DNA from: Rivularia sp. PCC 7116
Lineage (GTDB): Bacteria; Cyanobacteriota; Cyanobacteriia; Cyanobacteriales; Nostocaceae
NCBI RefSeq assembly: GCF_000316665.1
Contig: NC_019678.1
Span: forward strand, 8,031,001 to 8,095,000
Reading direction: 5' to 3'
DNA: 64,000 bases
The notes under the pieces were generated by a model. That model was given only the letters and a program-made list of their open reading frames with translations. It made no database searches and was not told the origin of the DNA. Shown one piece after another: positions 37,044-46,108 of the stretch. The translations under genes and the position numbers were made by a program. The first letter of the stretch is position 1. Every line of letters starts with the position of its first letter.

Positions 37044-38321
37044 ATGAAGATACAAGTTGATGCCCTCTGGCTCCCATACGCACAAATGAAGACTGTTGCT
37101 CCCCCCTATCGAGTAGTTAGAGCAGAGGGTGTCAAACTTTACCTCGATGATGGCACGGTTCTCATTGACGGTATTTCTTCGTGGTGGTGCGTTATTCACG
37201 GCTACAATCACCCCGTACTTAATAAGGCGGCTCAAGAGCAGCTGACAAAATTCGCTCATGTTATGCTTGGAGGTCTTGTTAACGATGCAGCTATTAAATT
37301 AGCCGAGACGTTAGTTAGAATTACCCCCAAAGGACTCGATCGCGTTTTTTTCGGTGACAGCGGCTCAGTAGGGGTCGAGATTGCGCTCAAGATGGCAATT
37401 CAGTTCTGGCGCAACAAAGGGGTTTACGAAAAGAGCCGTTTTGTGGCGCTGCGACTGGGGTATCATGGCGACACTACAGGAGCAATGTCGGTAAGTGACG
37501 ACGACGAGGGAATGCACCGATTGTTTAAAGGAGCCATACTTCCCCAATATTTTGTTGATGCACCGGGTGGGGATAATATAGACTCTGAAGAATGCCAAGC
37601 ATCGCTTTATCAACTTGAACAGCTTCTGAAATCGAACAATAGCGAAATTGCCGGTGTGATTCTCGAACCGGTATTTCAAGGAGCTGGTGGCTTTCGCTTC
37701 TATCCCCCCGATTATTTACTCCATGCCCGAAAACTGTGCGATCGCTACGGGGTACTACTAATATTCGATGAGGTAGCAACGGGTTTCGGACGAACAGGAG
37801 CCTTATTCGCAGCAGACCTAGCTAATGTCACCCCGGATATTATGGTGCTTAGTAAAGCGCTGACTGGGGGATACTTCGGACTATCGGCGACTATCGCTAC
37901 AAGCCAAGTCTACGAATCCTTTCTGGGTGACGATCCGGAATTAGCCTTCATGCACGGGCCGACTTTCATGGGAAATGCAGTTGCCTGTGCCGTGGCTTTG
38001 GCAAGTATCGAACTTATAGAAACCGAAAACTACCTTAGTAAAATTAAAATTATTGAGCAAGTACTCAAAGAAGAGATTCAGGGATTGGAGGGAGTATCGC
38101 TTTGCGACGCACGAGTACTTGGAGCTATAGGAGTTCTGGAGTTTGAATCTCCGTCGAACCTCGTGGGATTTAGGGAGTTTGCTATGTCTAGGGGAGTTTG
38201 GCTCCGTCCGTACAGCAAGTGGCTGTATACTATGCCCCCATACGTCATTAGTGAAGAGGACTTGCGACGAGTTACCGGAGTAATGAAAGAGTGGGTGTCG
38301 CATCAAGACAAAGGCATCTAA
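37044..38321 (+). CDS. bioA: Adenosylmethionine-8-amino-7-oxononanoate aminotransferase BioA
   Basis: The protein has 425 residues from ATG 37044 (MKIQVDALWLPYAQMK); an in-frame TTG at 37029 would add five. BioA features are the WLPYAQMK head, DGISSWWCVIHGYNHP, FFGDSGSVGVEIALKMA, FDEVATGFGRTG and the PLP Lys271 in VLSKALTGGYFGLSAT. It converts KAPA to DAPA in biotin synthesis with S-adenosylmethionine as amino donor. The gene is visibly richer in G and C than its neighbours (cgg, gcg, ctc codons), which suggests transfer. Many cyanobacteria use BioU for this step, so BioA is notable. No other bio gene is in the window. Confidence 0.9.
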   Translation: MKIQVDALWLPYAQMKTVAPPYRVVRAEGVKLYLDDGTVLIDGISSWWCVIHGYNHPVLNKAAQEQLTKFAHVMLGGLVNDAAIKLAETLVRITPKGLDRVFFGDSGSVGVEIALKMAIQFWRNKGVYEKSRFVALRLGYHGDTTGAMSVSDDDEGMHRLFKGAILPQYFVDAPGGDNIDSEECQASLYQLEQLLKSNNSEIAGVILEPVFQGAGGFRFYPPDYLLHARKLCDRYGVLLIFDEVATGFGRTGALFAADLANVTPDIMVLSKALTGGYFGLSATIATSQVYESFLGDDPELAFMHGPTFMGNAVACAVALASIELIETENYLSKIKIIEQVLKEEIQGLEGVSLCDARVLGAIGVLEFESPSNLVGFREFAMSRGVWLRPYSKWLYTMPPYVISEEDLRRVTGVMKEWVSHQDKGI

Positions 38322-38371
38322 ATAATAGGCGTTGTCTGATGACGATATAAATTTATTTTGGCATCCAACAC

Positions 38372-38412
38372 TAGCCCCCTAAATCCTCCAATATTGGGGC
38401 TTAGGGGGCAAA
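38372..38412. terminator. Hairpin after bioA (repeat or terminator)
   Basis: gccccctaa...ccaatattgg...ttagggggc forms a long G/C-rich stem about 50 bp after the bioA stop. The T-run after it is short and delayed (gtttttaatt), so it may be a dispersed repeat that also ends transcription. Confidence 0.5.
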
Positions 38413-38897
38413 TAATGTTTTTAATTAGCAACGCCGAATAATAAGACTTTTGTTAGATACAAACAAAATATAAAAAAAATCTAAATTAGTTGTTTGCTCT
38501 TAGATTCTTCGCAATACAATAAGACGGTAACTGCATATACAAAAACGCATTTTATTAGCTTGATAATTGATATTTTTGAGTACATTTTAATCGCTGCATT
38601 TCAGTTAAATATTTGCAATTAAAACCGCTTCAAATTATTGCTGCGTCAATATATTACTGTGAGTACAAAATTCACTACACCTTTACTCGATAAATACTAG
38701 AACCTATTACCCTTAAATACTAGTACCCATACCCCTTAAGAAATATTGAAGTCTTTAAACAATAAGGGTTACAAGCTGGTGAGTACAAATTCAATAAAAT
38801 TCAATAAATTTAATCGACGCAGCCAAAGCTAATGTTGATAACGCCATCTGATATAAGCAGAAAATAGCACATCGCTTAAATAATTTAGACATTACCG
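38413..38897. other. Intergenic region upstream of nifP
   Basis: AT-rich. It has an imperfect direct repeat (aaatactaga/gtaccc-type units at about 38692-38735) and two ctggtgagtacaaa/ctgtgagtacaaa segments (about 38658 and 38776). These may belong to the nifP promoter. A clear NtcA site (gta-N8-tac) was not found. Confidence 0.4.
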
Positions 38898-39674
38898 ATG
38901 CCACAATCGGATGAACATATCAGTAATCAATTCGCGAAAAATGCAGACGGTGCAAACACCTCTGTAAACGAAAATCAATCTGAAGCAAATTTTATCACGC
39001 TTCTGCAACATGATTTTCGGATTATTTTCGAGCGCGATCCAGCAGCACGTAATTGGTTAGAAGTTTTATTTTGCTACCCTGGATTTCACGCTTTATGTTT
39101 GCATCGTCTAGCCCATTGGTTATATCGTCGCAAAATTAGTTTGATTCCTCGGTTGATTTCCCATCTCGGAAGATTCCTTAGTGGAATAGAAATTCACCCT
39201 GCCGCACAAATTGGCAAAGGTGTATTTATAGATCATGGTATGGGAGTTGTAATCGGTGAAACCGCTATTGTCGGAGAGTATACATTGATTTATCAAGGTG
39301 TAACTCTTGGCGGTACTGGTAAAGAATCGGGGAAACGTCATCCCACCATTGGTAAAAACGCTGTAATCGGTGCTGGTGCTTCCGTTTTGGGTAATATCCA
39401 AATTGGCGATCGCGTTCGTATTGGAGCGGGTTCAGTTTTATTGCGAGATGTTCCTAGCTGCTGTACGGTTGTGGGAATACCCGCACGCCCAGTTTCTCGC
39501 AAGCAAGATGCAACTGCTTCACCTTTAGAACATGGGAAACTTCCCGATTTAGAGGCTGCCGTAATTTTCTCGTTAGTGCAACGGGTAGAACAACTAGAAA
39601 GAAAGTTGCTTTCCTTAAACCAAAATTCAAATAGTGATGCACTGACGAAGGAACTTGTAACCAAGGAGCGTTAA
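38898..39674 (+). CDS. nifP: Serine O-acetyltransferase NifP (CysE family)
   Basis: The protein has 258 residues. A helical N-terminal region ([23 protein letters not shown]) is followed by the left-handed beta-helix hexapeptides: [19 protein letters not shown] with the active-site His, [33 protein letters not shown], and [19 protein letters not shown]. It makes O-acetylserine for cysteine supply. Its place just before nifV-nifZ-nifT identifies it as the nif-linked copy that feeds cysteine to NifS. The C-terminal ~45 residues are variable. Confidence 0.9.
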   Translation: MPQSDEHISNQFAKNADGANTSVNENQSEANFITLLQHDFRIIFERDPAARNWLEVLFCYPGFHALCLHRLAHWLYRRKISLIPRLISHLGRFLSGIEIHPAAQIGKGVFIDHGMGVVIGETAIVGEYTLIYQGVTLGGTGKESGKRHPTIGKNAVIGAGASVLGNIQIGDRVRIGAGSVLLRDVPSCCTVVGIPARPVSRKQDATASPLEHGKLPDLEAAVIFSLVQRVEQLERKLLSLNQNSNSDALTKELVTKER

Positions 39675-39675
39675 T

Positions 39676-39918
39676 ATGTTACCGCTCGATGGTTCTAATG
39701 TCCTGAATCAAATAGTGCAAATTCCCTATCACCAACGTTGGCAAATTTACCATCGCCTGCAAGAGTTAAATATTCCCTGCTCTTGTATGCAAGATGGTTC
39801 ATTACAAGTACAAATAAACAATCCAATGACGGCGATTTTACTTCATTCTACCGTCGTTCAATTTACAGCATCGCGTCAGTCATTAATCAGTTGGCTGGAA
39901 AGATGTTGGCAGTTTTAA
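39676..39918 (+). CDS. Small conserved-type protein between nifP and nifV
   Basis: The start ATG lies 1 bp after the nifP stop, with ggag in the nifP end as ribosome site, so it is translationally coupled. The 80 residues (VQIPYHQRWQIYHRLQELNI, then CSCMQDGSLQVQI) have no signal or membrane segment. Small ORFs sit in the same place in other heterocystous nif clusters, as far as I recall. Function unknown. Confidence 0.75.
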   Translation: MLPLDGSNVLNQIVQIPYHQRWQIYHRLQELNIPCSCMQDGSLQVQINNPMTAILLHSTVVQFTASRQSLISWLERCWQF

Positions 39919-40094
39919 TTACTTTTTACCTACCTAGTTTATACTCTGTCAGAAAATATAAACAATTCAGAGAAGACGAAATTTAGCTATGAAGGTTTCC
40001 TGAAATATAAAAGGTAGGTAACAAGGTTTCCATTTACGATGAAAATAGTCAGTTAAACTAAGCCGTGAATATCTTAAATATAGAGGTTGGTTCT

Positions 40095-40295
40095 ATGATG
40101 CTAACACCTCACAGCGATACAAAGTTTATTAACTTCTTGCAAAAAGAACTTTTACTTACTAGTTGTGATATTGCTGTGGCAATGCGAAAAAGCAGGTTAG
40201 ATAAAGGACCCCTACCAATGCTGCTTTGGCAGTATGGTTTAGTTGATATAGAGCAGCTAGATAAAATTTTTGATTGGTTAGAATCTCAAAATTAA
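40095..40295 (+). CDS. DUF2949 family small protein
   Basis: The start is taken at ATG 40095 (MMLTPHSDTK), with gagg ~12 bases upstream; a GTG at 40065 would extend it by ten residues. The product has 66 residues. The pattern FINFLQKELLL, then GPLPMLLWQYGLVDIEQLDKIFDWLE, is the DUF2949 family, common in cyanobacteria and of unknown role. It lies between nifP and nifV on the same strand. Confidence 0.8.
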   Translation: MMLTPHSDTKFINFLQKELLLTSCDIAVAMRKSRLDKGPLPMLLWQYGLVDIEQLDKIFDWLESQN

Positions 40296-40539
40296 AATAT
40301 TTTTCTAAATGTTTTTGAAGATATTTAATAGTGTATTTACCCGGCATGGCAAAAACGACTAAAAAAGAATTTATATTTGTACTGATATTTTGAAGTCATA
40401 AAAAAATCTTTTTTAGATAAAAGTTACATAAACCTGCAATTTGATTTAGAAATATAAGTTTTTTGATTAATTAACCAATCCCAGGCTGTAATTATTGTCA
40501 GTTCTGGTAGCGAGAGCCGAATAGTTACCAGCGAGCATT

Positions 40540-40572
40540 TACCAATTACCAATTACCAATTACCAATTACCA
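40540..40572. repeat. Heptameric short tandem repeat (accaatt units)
   Basis: About four and a half copies of a 7-bp unit, accaatt, directly before a small ORF at 40579. The class is the short tandem repeat of filamentous cyanobacteria. Confidence 0.85.
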
Positions 40573-40578
40573 AATATC

Positions 40579-40698
40579 ATGTTTACTACCTTAATTTCCG
40601 GAATTAGTTTATTAATCTTTACCACATTGGCTACAAATTACTGTAGTTGTATGTTACTTGAAGAAATCCAAAATATTCCGGGTGAAGAAAATTGTTAA
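40579..40698 (+). CDS. Possible 39-residue membrane peptide
   Basis: ATG at 40579 opens 39 codons: a hydrophobic segment (LISGISLLIFTTLATNYC) followed by a short acidic tail (EEIQNIPGEENC). No ribosome site is clear because the tandem repeat lies directly upstream. The layout resembles other tiny cyanobacterial membrane peptides, but it may be chance. Confidence 0.35.
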   Translation: MFTTLISGISLLIFTTLATNYCSCMLLEEIQNIPGEENC

Positions 40699-40935
40699 TT
40701 TATACCAAAATCTGGTTCTTTCTCATACAGAAAGACTGATTTTCTTGAGTAAGAATAATCAAGGACGAATGTGGAATTATATAAATTGTGATAATTTTAT
40801 TCATGGTTTCTCATAATTCATAATTTATCAAAATGATTCGTTCCTTACCAGTGCTGTTTACTAATATTCACTTTAAGTTAAAACCACAATCACGAGCGGG
40901 GAGTTAAAACAAACCGATAGAGGTATTTTTCACAG

Positions 40936-42075
40936 ATGAATCAACCACCTGTCTTAATTAATGACACAACATTACGCGATGGCGAACAAGCTGCGGGTGT
41001 TGCTTTCAATTTAGAAGAAAAAGTTGCGATCGCGAAGTTTCTTGATGCAGTTGGAGTACATGAAATAGAAGTCGGTATTCCAGCAATGGGTGAAGAAGAA
41101 ACCCGAGCAATCCAAGCAATTGCTAACTTAAATTTGCAAGCCAAACTTTTAGCTTGGAATCGCGCTGTAATCTCAGACATAAAAGCTTCAATAGCTTGTG
41201 GATTGAACCGCGTACATATTTGCATTCCTGTTTCAGGGGTTCAAATAAGCACTAAGTTTCAAGGGCAATGGCGAATTACTCTACAGCAACTTAGAGACAG
41301 CGTTAACTTCGCTTTAGATAATGGACTTTGGGTTTCAGTCGGTGGAGAAGATGCTTCTAGGGCTGATAAAAATTTCCTATTGGATGTAGCTTTATTTGCT
41401 CAGGAGTTGGGTGCTTCAAGATTCCGCTTCTGCGATACGGTAGGAATTCTAGATCCTTTCGCAACCTATCATCGAGTTAAAAAACTGGTAGAATCGCTTT
41501 CGATTCCCGTGGAAATCCATACTCATAATGATTTTGGTTTAGCAACAGCTAACGCCCTTGCTGGTATAGAAGCAGGGTGTTTAACTGCGAATACAACGGT
41601 AAATGGCTTAGGTGAAAGGGCTGGAAATGCAGCTTTAGAAGAAGTCGTTATGGCTTTGAAGCGCATTTATGGCTTAGATGTAGGTGTTGATACTACGAAA
41701 TTGCTCGATTTATCTAGGCTGGTAGCAGATGCGTCTCGCTGTAGCGTACCACCTTGGAAAGCAATTGTTGGCGAAAATACTTTTGCACACGAATCTGGTA
41801 TCCACGCTCATAGCGTACTACAAAACCCAATGACTTATGAGCCATTCAGCCCTGAAGAAGTTGGTTGGGAAAGACGTGTAGTAGTAGGTAAGCATTCTGG
41901 AAGACATGCGGTAACTCAAGTTTTAGAAGAAAACGGCATCAAGCTTAACTCAGAGGAAACCAAATCTGTTTTAGAAGCAGTACGTCAAGAGTCGGTACAG
42001 AAAAAACGCAGCCTTACTACTCAGGAGGTATTAGATTTAGTACAACAGGGTAGATATTCCCATGCCATCAGATGA
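40936..42075 (+). CDS. nifV: Homocitrate synthase NifV
   Basis: The protein has 379 residues. It shows the DRE-TIM fold: LINDTTLRDGEQAAGVAF (the DxE metal and base residues), IPAMGEEETRAI, RFCDTVGILDP, VEIHTHNDFGLATANAL with the metal-binding His pair, NGLGERAGNAALEEV, and FAHESGIHAHSV. It condenses acetyl-CoA with 2-oxoglutarate to homocitrate, the organic part of FeMo-co. It leads a tightly packed nifV-nifZ-nifT set with overlapping genes. Confidence 0.96.
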   Translation: MNQPPVLINDTTLRDGEQAAGVAFNLEEKVAIAKFLDAVGVHEIEVGIPAMGEEETRAIQAIANLNLQAKLLAWNRAVISDIKASIACGLNRVHICIPVSGVQISTKFQGQWRITLQQLRDSVNFALDNGLWVSVGGEDASRADKNFLLDVALFAQELGASRFRFCDTVGILDPFATYHRVKKLVESLSIPVEIHTHNDFGLATANALAGIEAGCLTANTTVNGLGERAGNAALEEVVMALKRIYGLDVGVDTTKLLDLSRLVADASRCSVPPWKAIVGENTFAHESGIHAHSVLQNPMTYEPFSPEEVGWERRVVVGKHSGRHAVTQVLEENGIKLNSEETKSVLEAVRQESVQKKRSLTTQEVLDLVQQGRYSHAIR

Positions 42076-42349
42076 ATTAGAACTTGACTTACCACCAATA
42101 TATGAACTTGGCGATAAAGTCAGAATTACCAGCCTAATTAAAAACGACGGTACTTATCCGGGTAAAAAATTAGGAGAAGTTTTAATCAATGTCGGAGAAG
42201 TCGGTTATGTCATAAGTATAGGCACATATTTACAGAGAGCTTATATTTATGCAATCCGTTTTATGGATAAGGATATTGTTATAGGTTGCCGTAAAGAAGA
42301 ATTAGAACTTATAGAAAGAGGGGATCAACATGAAAGTAATGCTACGTAA
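42062..42349 (+). CDS. nifZ: NifZ
   Basis: The 95-residue protein starts 14 bp inside the nifV end, so the two are coupled. NifZ features are YELGDKVRITSLIKNDGTYPG, GEVLINVGEVGYV and FMDKDIVIGCRKEELEL. NifZ helps in maturation of the P-cluster of the MoFe protein. The end overlaps nifT by 20 bp. Confidence 0.93.
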   Translation: MPSDELELDLPPIYELGDKVRITSLIKNDGTYPGKKLGEVLINVGEVGYVISIGTYLQRAYIYAIRFMDKDIVIGCRKEELELIERGDQHESNAT

Positions 42350-42533
42350 AAACGGTGCGGGTACTTTAGTGGTATATGTGCCGAAAAAAGATTTAGAAGA
42401 AGAAGTCGTCAAGCAAGCAGATGGGGAAGCTGGGAAAGTTTTGACTTTAGCAAATGGTTGGGAATTAGAATTTCCCGATATGCCAAGTACGCAAGATTTA
42501 CCCAAAACTGTTGAAGCAAAAAGACTTTCATAA
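42330..42533 (+). CDS. nifT: NifT
   Basis: The 67-residue protein has the NifT/FixU pattern: MKVMLRKNGAGTLVVYVPKKDLEE, then LANGWELEFPDMP. Its start overlaps the nifZ end, with agaggggat as ribosome site. NifT is a small conserved nif protein of unclear function. It closes the nifVZT group. Confidence 0.93.
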   Translation: MKVMLRKNGAGTLVVYVPKKDLEEEVVKQADGEAGKVLTLANGWELEFPDMPSTQDLPKTVEAKRLS

Positions 42534-42705
42534 CTTACAATCTTTTTTTTAAGACAAGGAGATTAGGGAATCTGAGTTTTTTATAATGACTTCTAATTCC
42601 CATACTCCTAATTTTTTTGTGGGTTAAAAAATATTTTCAGCAAGGAAGGGAATCTTTTAAAGACTGTAAATCCTGACTAATTAAAATTCAAAATCAAAAA
42701 CAGAA

Positions 42706-43242
42706 ATGGTTAATAATTACAGGACTTTATCAGAATTTAACTTGAAGGGTGAATTTATTGGTTTTGAAGGTGACAACCTCAAAAAACCTAAGTATTTAAA
42801 ATTGATAACTTATAACGGAGAAATTAAGCTCAAGCTGCCAAAAATTTTACGAGAATCTGCCGTTTCTTTTTTAAATCCTGGAAACCAAATTAATGTTTTT
42901 GGAGTAAACAAGTTAAATTTACGCACGGGAAAAACTAAATTAAAAGTTTATGGGATAAAACCGATTGGAACTTGTCCCAAACAAAATATAGAAACTAAAA
43001 GTAAACCCAAGATTTTAGTCTGTAAAAAATCTGGTTGTCGTAAAAGAAATAGTCAAAACGTATTACCTGAATTAGAAAAGATTTTGCGCGAAAGAGGACT
43101 TTATGACAAAGTTGCCATCGAGCATACTGGCTGTCTGAAATGTTGCAGCTCCTCCAATTGCGTATTGAAATTAGGTAAAAAAGAATATAGAAAGATTCAA
43201 CCAGAAGCAATTGCTAAGATGTTAGAAAATCATTTAGACTAA
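42706..43242 (+). CDS. Thioredoxin-like 2Fe-2S ferredoxin domain protein
   Basis: The protein has 178 residues. The N-terminal ~95 residues (FNLKGEFIGFEG, LKLPKILRESAVSFLNPGNQI) look like a small OB-type domain. The C-terminal ~80 residues are a thioredoxin-like ferredoxin: ILVCKKSGCRKR, EHTGCLKCCSSSNCVL, with enough cysteines for a 2Fe-2S cluster. It follows nifT by ~170 bp on the same strand, and might carry electrons or clusters for nitrogenase assembly. That role is inference from place only. Confidence 0.8.
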   Translation: MVNNYRTLSEFNLKGEFIGFEGDNLKKPKYLKLITYNGEIKLKLPKILRESAVSFLNPGNQINVFGVNKLNLRTGKTKLKVYGIKPIGTCPKQNIETKSKPKILVCKKSGCRKRNSQNVLPELEKILRERGLYDKVAIEHTGCLKCCSSSNCVLKLGKKEYRKIQPEAIAKMLENHLD

Positions 43243-43597
43243 ATCTAGACTAAGTTCGATCTAAAATTTTCTGAAAAAATCAATAACTAATATAGAGGCG
43301 TTGCAATGCAACGTCTTTATCAGTTTTTAAACATAATTAAAATATGTGTAATGTTAGTAGTTTTCTCACTTCAGTGCAATACAAATATGAACTCACCTCG
43401 CCCTTCGGGTAATGCAGGGGTGAGGTGACGGAATGTATGGTACTCAATTGAAATTCAGTATATGCACTCATAGAACAATGCTAACCGAAAATAAGCAATT
43501 ATAACAATATCGTAAGTCCTATGAATATTATTAGCTACTAAAAAATGTATGACATGGGACTATAGTCTCTTTAGTAATAAAAATTAGTAATCTGAAT
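43243..43597. other. Intergenic region before the TonB receptors
   Basis: Contains the palindrome at 43296-43316, a G/C-rich patch with tcgcccttcgggtaatgca near 43398, and gtaagtcctat near 43513 (similar to the end of the MITE-like element at 24078). No Fur box could be recognised by eye. Confidence 0.45.
43296..43316. repeat. 21-bp palindrome (aggcgttgca/tgcaacgtct)
   Basis: Related in outer bases to 17476-17496. Followed by ttatcagttttt, so it may serve as a weak terminator for the 2Fe-2S protein gene. Confidence 0.55.
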
Positions 43598-45826
43598 ATG
43601 AAACAGTTTTTTTACACACTCGTCACAAGTGTATTTTGTTTCGTACTAGCTCAACCTAGTTTTGCTCAAGAGAATCTTACAGATAAACAAATTAATCTCG
43701 ATCTACAAGAAAATTTAGTTTCTACGAAAACTGATAAATTAAGTTCAAATGCTTCTCAAGTAGGTATCACTGATTTAGAAGCAGCACTAAGCGAACCGTT
43801 CGCAGACAGTAATAGTAATTTATTTAACTTAGATTTCATCACCGAAGCAGACATTGAACCTACCGTTACGGCACAAATACTACCTCAAGAGTTGCAATAT
43901 TTACCTTTAAATTCAACCTTGATTTCCGATGAGGAAATCAAAGAGATTTTAATTAAGTATTTAGAAAATATTGCTAAAAAACTCGCTAAATATAACTATT
44001 CGCCGAAGTACGAGCGGGGTAATGAATTAGGTAATCACATTGTTATGCAGGGATTGATTAACCCTAAATTTCTTACCCCTCAAGACAGAGTAGCCTTTTA
44101 TATAGATGATATTCCAGTTGACTATAACAACCTCTTTATTCTCTCTTCTACTGAATTGGACAGAATACAAGTATCGAGAATCCCTCAAAGTAGTGTAGTT
44201 GGTAAAAATAGTTCTGCTGGCGTAGTTAACGCTATTTCTCGTCAAGCAAGTTCAGAACCGGAAGTCCTATTTGGCGCAAGTTATGGTAGTTATAATAGCC
44301 GGGAGCTGCAATTTTCTCTCAATGATGCTTTGATTGAAGATAAACTAGCTTTACGAATTGCTGGAGTTTACAAAGGGCGAGACGGATTTATTGAAAATAT
44401 CGCTACAGATGACAAAATAGGCGAAAAAGCGCAATTTGCAGCCCGAGGACAACTTTTATGGACACCTACATCAGATTGGAAAATATCTTTTAATAGCTAC
44501 AACAGCTTTATAAACGACGGCAATCCCCCTTTCAATAAACTTAATTCTTCCGAACCATTCGAGGTTGATTTAGATACAGAAGGTTACAACAAGTACAACA
44601 CAAATACTCAAGCTTTGAAAGTTGGTTATCAGGGTAAAGGTTTTCGAGCAACATCAATTACAGCCCGTCGTTTTAGCCAGCAAGAATTTATTTTTCCCTC
44701 AAGTAGGGGAGCCACGCAGACTATTGATGATTTGAGCTTAAAATTATGGACGCAGGAATTACGCTTGCAATCTCCCGAAACTGCTGATAATTTCCAATGG
44801 TTATTAGGTGCTTACTACGAGTCTCAAGATTATACAGTTGACGATGCTAGAGTTGACATTCCTCGATTGCCAAAAGTTCGACGATTCGGGGACGATTCTC
44901 GCCAAACCTATGCGGTATTTGGGCAAGTAGATTACAAACCTATCGAGCCATTAACCCTATCTGCTGGTTTGCGATACGAATCTAGCAATGTATCTTTGGA
45001 TAGTAGTTACGATCTAGTCAATTCTGACGGTAGTTTGAGTCCAATTCGTCCAGATGTTGAAGATGCAAAACTCAGCGATAATGAATTGATTCCCAGCTTC
45101 GGTTTGAAATATCAATTCAGTCCTAACTTAATCGGATACGCTAATATTTCCAAAGGTTATAAACCGGGTGGATTAAATTATGGTGCCGATACAGAAGATA
45201 CCTTAGAATTTCAAGAAGAAAAAACCTGGAGTTACGTAGTAGGTTTACAATCAATTTGGCTGAATGGTTATTTGCTTGCTGGATTGTCATTCTTCCACAA
45301 AGATATCAATGACTATCAAGTATTGCAGTTTGATGAAAACGGAGTATTAGGTGATATAAATAATATCGGTTTAAAAGCTACTGGAGTCCAATTTGAACTG
45401 CAAGCAAAACCAGCACCAGGACTTGATTTAATCGCATCAATTGGTTATGCAGACGGTAAATACGACAACTATATAAATACTGAAACTGGTATAGATTTGA
45501 GCGATAATCAAGTTCCTTTTCTACCGCAATTAACCTATAATTTAGCCGCTCAATATCGTACTAACGGAGGTTTATACGCACGTGCAGAATTGCGCGGTTA
45601 TGGTCTAACTTATTTTGATGATGATAATACAATCAAGCAAGAACCATACGCTCTTGTAAATGCTCGTATTGGCTATGAAGCTGAAAAATATGGTATTTAT
45701 TTATATGCAAATAACTTGTTTGATACTCGCTACCTGACTTCGGGATATATATTTCCCGTACCAGATGGAACCGCAGAATTTGGAAACCCCGCCATGTATG
45801 GTATACAATTCAAAGCGAAATTCTAG
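43598..45826 (+). CDS. TonB-dependent receptor with degenerate plug (paralogue 1)
   Basis: The protein has 742 residues with a signal peptide (VFCFVLAQPSFAQ). The beta-barrel from ~220 on is close to that of the next gene (LWTPTSDWKISFNSYNSF, FGQVDYKPIEPLTLSAGLRYE, and the same last residues). The plug is altered: the usual start (RPEEEQEIPLSLTVI in the neighbour) is replaced by LPQELQYLPLNSTLI, and the IQDIAEYTPN-type segment by Lys-rich residues. The AMIN domain is lacking. The FYIDDIPVDYN and GKNSSAGVVN motifs remain. It may be a functional variant or a copy in decay. Confidence 0.85.
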   Translation: MKQFFYTLVTSVFCFVLAQPSFAQENLTDKQINLDLQENLVSTKTDKLSSNASQVGITDLEAALSEPFADSNSNLFNLDFITEADIEPTVTAQILPQELQYLPLNSTLISDEEIKEILIKYLENIAKKLAKYNYSPKYERGNELGNHIVMQGLINPKFLTPQDRVAFYIDDIPVDYNNLFILSSTELDRIQVSRIPQSSVVGKNSSAGVVNAISRQASSEPEVLFGASYGSYNSRELQFSLNDALIEDKLALRIAGVYKGRDGFIENIATDDKIGEKAQFAARGQLLWTPTSDWKISFNSYNSFINDGNPPFNKLNSSEPFEVDLDTEGYNKYNTNTQALKVGYQGKGFRATSITARRFSQQEFIFPSSRGATQTIDDLSLKLWTQELRLQSPETADNFQWLLGAYYESQDYTVDDARVDIPRLPKVRRFGDDSRQTYAVFGQVDYKPIEPLTLSAGLRYESSNVSLDSSYDLVNSDGSLSPIRPDVEDAKLSDNELIPSFGLKYQFSPNLIGYANISKGYKPGGLNYGADTEDTLEFQEEKTWSYVVGLQSIWLNGYLLAGLSFFHKDINDYQVLQFDENGVLGDINNIGLKATGVQFELQAKPAPGLDLIASIGYADGKYDNYINTETGIDLSDNQVPFLPQLTYNLAAQYRTNGGLYARAELRGYGLTYFDDDNTIKQEPYALVNARIGYEAEKYGIYLYANNLFDTRYLTSGYIFPVPDGTAEFGNPAMYGIQFKAKF

Positions 45827-46108
45827 CTTTATTTTTGTATTCTTGCATACTTTTTGTGTTCCGACGGACACGCTGCGCTAACAACAATTAAATCCCATTG
45901 CTGAAAATGGTTGAAATGATTTGTAGCCTAAAAAACAATATAAAATAAATTACTAATTAATTATTAAATACTTGTTTGACAAGCTGTCGTTTGACACCCG
46001 TATTTAATAAGTAAATAATATTACTTTAAGTAGAGATTGTGGCATTGTTAATAATGCTGCAATTTCTTTTTGTATATATGTATTTATTTAGTGTAGTGTG
46101 AGGATGTT

